A stretch of 7,991 nt of DNA from Thermodesulfobacteriota bacterium (GTDB taxonomy: Bacteria > Desulfobacterota > BSN033 > UBA1163). Location of the stretch: assembly GCA_030024065.1 (NCBI GenBank), contig JASEIE010000192.1, forward strand, positions 1 to 7,991, read 5' to 3'. Positions within the stretch are counted from its first letter, which is position 1. Every line of letters begins with the position of its first letter. Below the pieces are notes generated by a model that was given only the letters and a program-made list of their open reading frames with translations, was not told the DNA's origin and did no database searches. A program made the position numbers and the translations under genes. This document shows, piece by piece, positions 5,124 to 7,991 of this stretch.

Positions 5124-5377
5124 AATCGCCCGATTTCCCTTAAAGATGAGAGGTCTTCTTTGTACTCTTCTATATCATAGTGGGCATGGATTCCCCTGCT
5201 ACCCAAAAATTGTTGGAAGGTCCAGGCGTTCATATCAGCCATTTCTCGTGCTTTTCCAAAGGACAACTTCCCAAGTTGAAAAAGGTATATTGCCAATTCC
5301 CTTTTCAGTTCTTCCGGGGTCATTCGGGTAGCATGAATGATCTCACGAGGGATCTCTATGGAAACTTTAGAAGTCAT
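5120..5377 (-). CDS. UPF0175 family antitoxin (unit 2)
   Basis: This is a complete 85-residue UPF0175 protein. It has an N-terminal strand (KVSIEIPREI), TRMTPEELKRELAIYLFQLG, the KLSFGKAREMADMNAWTFQQ helix-turn-helix, and the conserved end FLGSRGIHAHYDIEEYKEDL. ATG 5377 is preceded by AGGAGGGGGCG, a very strong ribosome site. It overlaps the toxin stub by 4 nt, preserving the classical antitoxin-first order. A plausible promoter lies at 5435-5463. With its toxin destroyed, it is an orphan antitoxin that could still neutralise related DUF3368 toxins; that role is inference. Confidence 0.9.
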   Translation of the reverse strand: MTSKVSIEIPREIIHATRMTPEELKRELAIYLFQLGKLSFGKAREMADMNAWTFQQFLGSRGIHAHYDIEEYKEDLSSLREIGRL

Positions 5378-5434
5378 CGCCCCCTCCTATGCTCATTGCC
5401 ATTTTCCGGGATTCTGTGCCTTTGATCGTTCTAT

Positions 5435-5463
5435 TTTATACACCTTATTGCCCCGTTTTACAA
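5435..5463 (-). promoter_or_regulatory. Probable sigma-70-type promoter of UPF0175 unit 2
   Basis: On the minus strand TTGTAA (5458-5463), 17 bp, then TATAAA (5435-5440), with TG two bases earlier. The spacing is ideal and both boxes match four to five of six bases. The predicted leader is about 50 nt to the start at 5377. Confidence 0.5.
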
Positions 5464-5539
5464 CTCTAAGCGACTTCGGTTCCCTTAAACTCCTCAAGAT
5501 TTGCACAGAATTCAGATGTCAGAAATCTGAGATCAGTCT

Positions 5540-5653
5540 TTAGGATTGTTTCATGCTGAAAGTATGGGCCTTATTCATCATCGATCCGAGCATTGAACCA
5601 ATCTCCTGGCACTCTTTCACAAAAGCACTGTGTTCTTCTTTGCTGATATATCC
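5540..5653 (-). pseudogene. C-terminal fragment of a four-helix-bundle (23S rRNA-IVS-type) protein
   Basis: The frame GYISKEEHSAFVKECQEIGS MLGSMMNKAHTFSMKQS, ending at TAA 5540-5542, matches the last two helices of the small four-helix-bundle family (usual length ~115-125): GY[IL]SxEE then E[IL]GxML. Only 37 codons survive; the frame is closed upstream by a TGA within a repetitive GATCTGAAGTC-like stretch. Such genes often sit inside polysaccharide clusters next to sugar transferases, as here, where fragment C ends 18 bp upstream. The function of the family is not established. The fragment is surely non-functional. Confidence 0.7.
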
Positions 5654-5690
5654 GTTTCCCGACCTCGGACTTCAGATCTCCGGCCTCTGT
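5654..5690. repeat. Degenerate short repeats (AGATCTGAAGTCC/GAGGTC type)
   Basis: On the minus strand the stretch reads CAGAGGCCGGAGATCTGAAG then TCCGAGGTCGGGAAAC, successive variants of a G-A-x-x-T-C-x-G unit. A related stretch, CAGATTTCTGACATCTGAAT, lies at about 5511-5530 beyond the other end of the four-helix-bundle fragment. Such degenerate repeats are commonly seen flanking this gene family. The sugar-transferase stop TGA (5672-5674) is created by one of the units. Confidence 0.45.
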
Positions 5691-5999
5691 TCACTCCCCA
5701 AGAATTCTTCCGCTGTGGCTTGACCAGGTTGATTAATTCCCTCTCGTTTCAAACTTTTCCAAAACGTGATGGTAATAATTTTCAAATCCAGCCAAAAAGA
5801 CCAGTTGTCCACATACCATACATCCAGTTTAAATTTCTCTTCCCAGGTGAGGGCATTACGCCCATTAACCTGCGCCCAGCCGGTTACCGGTTATGCCCGG
5901 TTTCACCTCATGTCTCCGAGCCTGTTCAGGCGTATATCGATCTAAATATTGCATAAGCAAAGGCCGTGGTCCCACAAAGCAATATCGCCTCACAAACTC
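5672..5999 (-). pseudogene. C-terminal fragment C of a sugar transferase, with 7-bp duplication
   Basis: This is the best preserved of the four copies. The first frame gives [31 protein letters not shown], then is shifted by a tandem duplication of CCGGTTA (5880-5893). The next frame gives [60 protein letters not shown] and ends SEQRPEI* at 5672. Removing 7 bp restores a continuous C-terminal third. The N-terminal membrane anchor and the catalytic DE region are absent. The copy begins abruptly at the 19-bp inverted repeat 6000-6018 and is followed by a four-helix-bundle fragment. Confidence 0.9.
5880..5893. repeat. Tandem 7-bp duplication CCGGTTA x2
   Basis: CCGGTTACCGGTTA lies inside sugar-transferase fragment C. 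Fragment B has a single unit at the equivalent place (GCCCAACCGGTTATGCCC), showing that the second unit is an insertion. It causes the frameshift. Confidence 0.8.
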
Positions 6000-6018
6000 T
6001 GACTGAAAAATTCAGTTA
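6000..6018. promoter_or_regulatory. 19-bp inverted repeat, third copy (one mismatch)
   Basis: TGACTGAA-AAA-TTCAGTTA is identical to 100-118 except for the penultimate base. It marks the exact upstream limit of sugar-transferase fragment C. It could be an operator, or a boundary sequence of a duplicated segment. Confidence 0.45.
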
Positions 6019-6312
6019 GAGAATCTAAGAATGAAAATCATAAAAGATATCGGATTAGAAGAGCAGGTCAATCCCAACTCATGACCAAGCTACAGATCTT
6101 CAATTCCGCGCAACCATCGCGGGCGTCTCCATGCCTGCTCAATATTCTATCCATTATCTACTATCTTGGAGTGACGGATTTGATCTTGAGTTTTTCGAAG
6201 CGACGACAGGCTTCATTAAGGACGGATTCTTCCTTAGCGAATCCGAAACGAGTTTAAGGAATGCGAGCAATAAGCGGTAAGACGCTCTTGGCCTCCCTAA
6301 AAAACCGCAACG
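6019..6312. other. Stretch without a recognisable gene; short coding-like remnant on minus strand
   Basis: The best coding-like piece is minus-strand 6161-6253 (TRFGFAKEESVLNEACRRFE KLKIKSVTPR, then TAG). It is preceded across a TAA (6254-6256) by FREAKSVLPLIARIP in the same frame. The GFAKEESVLNEA segment faintly resembles the helical N-terminal part of small antitoxins, but I cannot assign it. The plus strand has only a 17-codon frame at 6031. No RNA gene or clear promoter is seen. Confidence 0.35.
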
Positions 6313-6320
6313 TCACTGCG
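6299..6320 (-). terminator. Weak possible rho-independent terminator after the HEPN/MNT operon
   Basis: On the minus strand CGCAGTGACGTTGCGG is followed by TTTTTT. The stem is only about 5 bp (CGCAG/TTGCG with a G-T pair) and contains the MNT stop codon in its loop, so the evidence is thin. Confidence 0.25.
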
Positions 6321-6639
6321 CCACTTGCAGTTCCAGCCCTTTAACCTTAATTTCATAGATCAAAGGAAGCCATGTGTCATTTTCATAGGCTTCGACGGAA
6401 ATTGGTACAGGCTCAAGCCGAGCATCCACCTTTCCAGCAATCCTGTAAAGTGCGATTCCTTCCTCTACCCTGTCTTTCCCAAAATCTTTTGAGACTATAG
6501 CCACGTCAATATCGCTGTCGCGCCGCCCCTTCCCCGCTGCATATGAACCATAAAGGATAACACGATCCACGGATATACCTTCTTGTTGTAATCTCTTCAC
6601 AAACTTCTTAATGATCTTTAAAGCTTGGTTTTTATCCAT
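6313..6639 (-). CDS. MNT-type minimal nucleotidyltransferase (unit 2)
   Basis: This is a 108-residue polymerase-beta-like nucleotidyltransferase with GSYAAGKGRRDSDIDVAIVS (GS-x10-DxD), preceded by helix IIKKFVKRLQQEGI and strand VDRVILYGSY. The third acidic position is plausibly the Asp or Glu in VDARLEPVPIS. It is the neutralising partner of the HEPN toxin encoded just upstream. ATG 6637-6639 has GAGG 8 nt upstream and lies 22 nt inside the HEPN reading frame, so the two are translationally coupled. It is longer than unit 1 (97 residues) and clearly diverged from it, so unit 2 is not a recent local duplicate. Confidence 0.92.
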   Translation of the reverse strand: MDKNQALKIIKKFVKRLQQEGISVDRVILYGSYAAGKGRRDSDIDVAIVSKDFGKDRVEEGIALYRIAGKVDARLEPVPISVEAYENDTWLPLIYEIKVKGLELQVAQ

Positions 6640-7019
6640 TTAAATACCTCTTTGATTTCCTTAAACCTTGCATCAGTATATCCCTTGGTGCATTTCCTAT
6701 AAAATGCCCTGCTCGCGTCGGGATAACGTGCTTCCAAATGAAATTCCATAAACTCACTTAGCCTAACCTGCATCGGCTCGGGCATCTTTATACCCGATCT
6801 CTCTAATAGATAAGGGAGAGAATGACTGAAGGGCGCATGGGCCCTCGTTTTCTTAACGACAAGAGCTTTGAGCAGCTTTTCCAAGGCGAGATGCCCCATA
6901 AAGAGCGCATATGGGTATTTCCTGGCCTTGAGCATTGCGCTGGCAACTCCTAAATCATATTGAGCACTTTCAGCCCAATAAGAAACGGTCTTCTCTACAT
7001 CAAAAGTAAATTTTTTCAT
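6618..7019 (-). CDS. HEPN-domain ribonuclease toxin (unit 2), complete
   Basis: This is a 133-residue HEPN protein starting at ATG 7017-7019 (MKKFTFDVEKTVSYWAESAQ); a TTG immediately before it is possible. Motifs in order: YDLGVASAMLKARKYPYALF (helices 1-2), GHLALEKLLKALVVKK, the RX6H catalytic motif in RAHAPFSHSLPYLL, and ARYPD followed by ARFKEIKEVFKWIK at the end. HEPN toxins are metal-independent RNases that act as dimers and are silenced by their MNT partner. Toxin-first order with a short overlap is normal for this system. A good promoter (7028-7056) lies so close that the message is probably leaderless or nearly so. No deletion or stop is seen. Confidence 0.92.
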   Translation of the reverse strand: MKKFTFDVEKTVSYWAESAQYDLGVASAMLKARKYPYALFMGHLALEKLLKALVVKKTRAHAPFSHSLPYLLERSGIKMPEPMQVRLSEFMEFHLEARYPDASRAFYRKCTKGYTDARFKEIKEVFKWIKTKL

Positions 7020-7027
7020 CAATTCTT

Positions 7028-7056
7028 ATTATAGGTGGCTATTAGGTTGGTTGCAA
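7028..7056 (-). promoter_or_regulatory. Sigma-70-type promoter of HEPN/MNT unit 2
   Basis: On the minus strand TTGCAA (7051-7056), 17 bp, then TATAAT (7028-7033). The -10 is perfect, the -35 matches four of six and the spacing is optimal. The predicted start, near 7021, falls 1-3 nt before the HEPN ATG (7019). No Shine-Dalgarno sequence is visible between them. Confidence 0.7.
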
Positions 7057-7285
7057 ATTAAATTAAGTGGGTATGCAGTTTGCTCAACCAAAATTGGCTA
7101 TCACCATGAAATATTTAGCTTTTCTCAGCTATTCCAGTCTGATAAACTTACAGCTCAAAATCTTATTAATTCAATACGTTGGCGGTTTATCAGTTGAGTA
7201 AAGTGCATAGCCCCTTTAAATTATTTCAGGGCCTGGCCCAACGGCATCTTTTATTCTTGCTTTGGTGCTCATGATTGTTGCCTTA
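7057..7285. other. AT-rich stretch with no gene recognised
   Basis: No reading frame with family resemblance was found on either strand. The minus strand has a 48-codon frame (7216-7362) without a ribosome site, which is treated as chance. The segment lies between the HEPN promoter and the sugar-transferase shard. Confidence 0.4.
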
Positions 7286-7320
7286 CGCCCAGTCTGTGAT
7301 GCCCGGTTTCTCCTCATGTC
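7286..7320 (-). pseudogene. Shard (fragment D) of a sugar transferase
   Basis: The 35 bp match the homologous part of fragment C (allowing for its 7-bp duplication) at 31 of 35 positions and translate on the minus strand as HEEKPGITDWA, against [12 protein letters not shown] in fragments B and C. Similarity is lost on both sides and a TAA follows at once. It is the fourth co-oriented trace of this gene in the window. Confidence 0.6.
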
Positions 7321-7394
7321 ATCTATGCCGTCTTCAATCTTAGGGTACTCCCCAATCGTCATAGGTCAGCAAATATTCTTCGTTTACGGATTTG

Positions 7395-7425
7395 AATCTG
7401 CGTTAATCTGTGTAATCCGTAGATT
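7395..7425. repeat. 31-bp interspersed repeat, copy 1
   Basis: AATCTGCGTTAATCTGTGTA ATCCGTAGATT matches 7849-7879 at 26 of 31 positions. The two copies bracket the AlbA_2-type pseudogene in direct orientation. AATC(T/C)GCGT-AATC-type strings are a common decaying intergenic repeat in many bacterial genomes. Confidence 0.6.
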
Positions 7426-7788
7426 TACTTCACTTTCCAGTAACCGTTGCGGTCACTTCCGATCCGTTCCAACCGCCCTTCTGACTTAAGCCTACCCAAA
7501 TGCTCCTTGATGGTATTCTGGCTTTTCCCCAGCATCCGGGCAAGCTCGTCACGAGTAATTTTAGGTTCTGATCGTAACACTTCGAGAATTTGACCCCTTG
7601 TCGTGGTTTTCTGGGTGGTTTTCTGGGTGGTTTTAAACACTGTTACTCTAAACCCATTCTGGATCTCCTCAAACAACGGATCAGGGAGGCCATATGATTT
7701 CAATAGTTGCCTGGTCAAAAGAAGACTTGAATTCAACCGTTTCTGATTCGCCTTTTTTCAGGAGATCTATGATAAGCTGTTCATCCAT
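7425..7788 (-). pseudogene. AlbA_2/RecG-like ATP-binding transcriptional regulator, ends only
   Basis: The N-terminal piece starts at ATG 7786-7788 and reads MDEQLIIDLLKKGESETVEF KSSFDQATIE, the Schlafen-AlbA_2 opening with the E-x-VEFK motif, then shifts out of frame and stops at TGA 7681-7683. The C-terminal piece, in another frame, reads SYGLPDPLFEEIQNGFRVTV F, a KTTQ repeat linker, and the winged helix ILEVLRSEPKITRDELARML, KSQNTIKEHLGRLKSEG, ERIGSDRNGYWKVK, to TAA at 7425. Full-length members have about 400-500 residues; the middle (rest of AlbA_2 and the GHKL-like ATP-binding region) is missing. The junction lies near 7695-7705. The C-terminal winged helix is intact and could start at TTG 7736, but no good ribosome site is seen. 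Confidence 0.82.
7605..7634. repeat. 12-bp tandem repeat encoding the KTTQ linker
   Basis: GGTTTTCTGGGT occurs twice in full and once half (2.5 units). On the minus strand it encodes KTTQKTTQKTT, the linker before the winged helix. Similar Thr/Gln-rich repeated linkers are usual in this regulator family. Confidence 0.7.
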
Positions 7789-7848
7789 TTTTCAGCATAG
7801 AAAGCGTTAGCACCAATACATTCACATATCCGTTTTCAACTCAAAATT

Positions 7849-7879
7849 AATCTGCGTCAATCCCCGTAATCCGTGGATT
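7849..7879. repeat. 31-bp interspersed repeat, copy 2
   Basis: AATCTGCGTCAATCCCCGTA ATCCGTGGATT is the second copy of the repeat at 7395-7425, in the same orientation. Apart from it, 7789-7991 holds nothing recognisable; a half-like TTCAGT motif near 7951 recalls the 19-bp palindromes but is not symmetrical. Confidence 0.55.
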
Positions 7880-7991
7880 CCATAGGGTCAGGGCTATGTT
7901 TCTAAAATCCAGCTAACTTATAGCAATGTTTTAAGACTATTACCACAAAATTCAGTTGGGTTTGGCCATTTGCTGAGGCCTGGTTAATAAA

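Noticed and set aside
5630..5956. 108-codon plus-strand frame
   Set aside because: It is antisense to sugar-transferase fragment C, whose minus-strand translation is unmistakable.
7216..7362. 48-codon minus-strand frame MTIGEYPKIEDGIDD...
   Set aside because: It lacks a ribosome site and overlaps the sugar-transferase shard, which has the better explanation; no family recognised.
7605..7634. Tandem repeat as a possible CRISPR or phase-variation tract
   Set aside because: Only 2.5 units of 12 bp without spacers; it keeps the reading frame and encodes a normal linker.
1..7991. Integron or transposon structure
   Set aside because: No integrase, transposase or attC-like long palindromes were seen; the 19-bp palindromes are too few and too short to be attC sites.

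Overview
This AT-leaning bacterial window looks like a patch of accessory genome inside or beside a surface-polysaccharide (O-antigen/capsule-type) locus. Nearly every recognisable gene or gene fragment lies on the minus strand. The content (UPF0175/DUF3368, HEPN/MNT, VapBC, four-helix-bundle protein, NeuD-type acetyltransferase, PglC-type sugar transferase, carbamoyltransferase) is typical of uncultured Desulfobacterota-like or similar anaerobes, but the taxonomy is inference only.

Layout by position. 1-70: start of a winged-helix-type regulator running off the edge, with a perfect 19-bp palindrome just upstream. 249-1253: a glycan block made of a NeuD/PglD acyltransferase broken by one frameshift, preceded by a decayed C-terminal piece of a sugar transferase. 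1343-3262: a run of toxin-antitoxin (TA) genes, namely UPF0175/DUF3368, MNT nucleotidyltransferase with a beheaded HEPN partner, and a complete vapBC operon with a textbook promoter and a 27-bp perfect operator. 3335-3604: second sugar-transferase fragment. 3638-3975: a vapBC-like module collapsed by an internal deletion. 4083-4652: an intact pair of small unknown-function genes (DUF5647-like and DUF7718-like). 4682-4879: the first ~65 codons of a carbamoyltransferase with one in-frame stop. 4977-5377: intact UPF0175 antitoxin with a 48-residue toxin stub. 5540-5999: the tail of a four-helix-bundle protein and a third sugar-transferase fragment, which begins at another 19-bp palindrome. 6313-7019: an intact HEPN/MNT module with its own promoter. 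7286-7320: a shard of a fourth sugar-transferase copy. 7425-7788: an AlbA_2/RecG-like regulator reduced by internal deletion to its two ends.

Two patterns stand out. First, four co-oriented remnants of the same kind of gene (sugar transferase) alternate with TA modules, as if small cassettes had repeatedly recombined into or been copied with this sequence. Second, decay hits the toxin side: in four of seven TA-like units the toxin is truncated or internally deleted while the antitoxin or neutralising partner stays open. Functionally the window probably provides one working VapBC, one working HEPN/MNT, the DUF pair and several orphan antitoxins. The polysaccharide genes in it are non-functional as read. 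No tRNA, rRNA, CRISPR array or recognisable transposase was seen.
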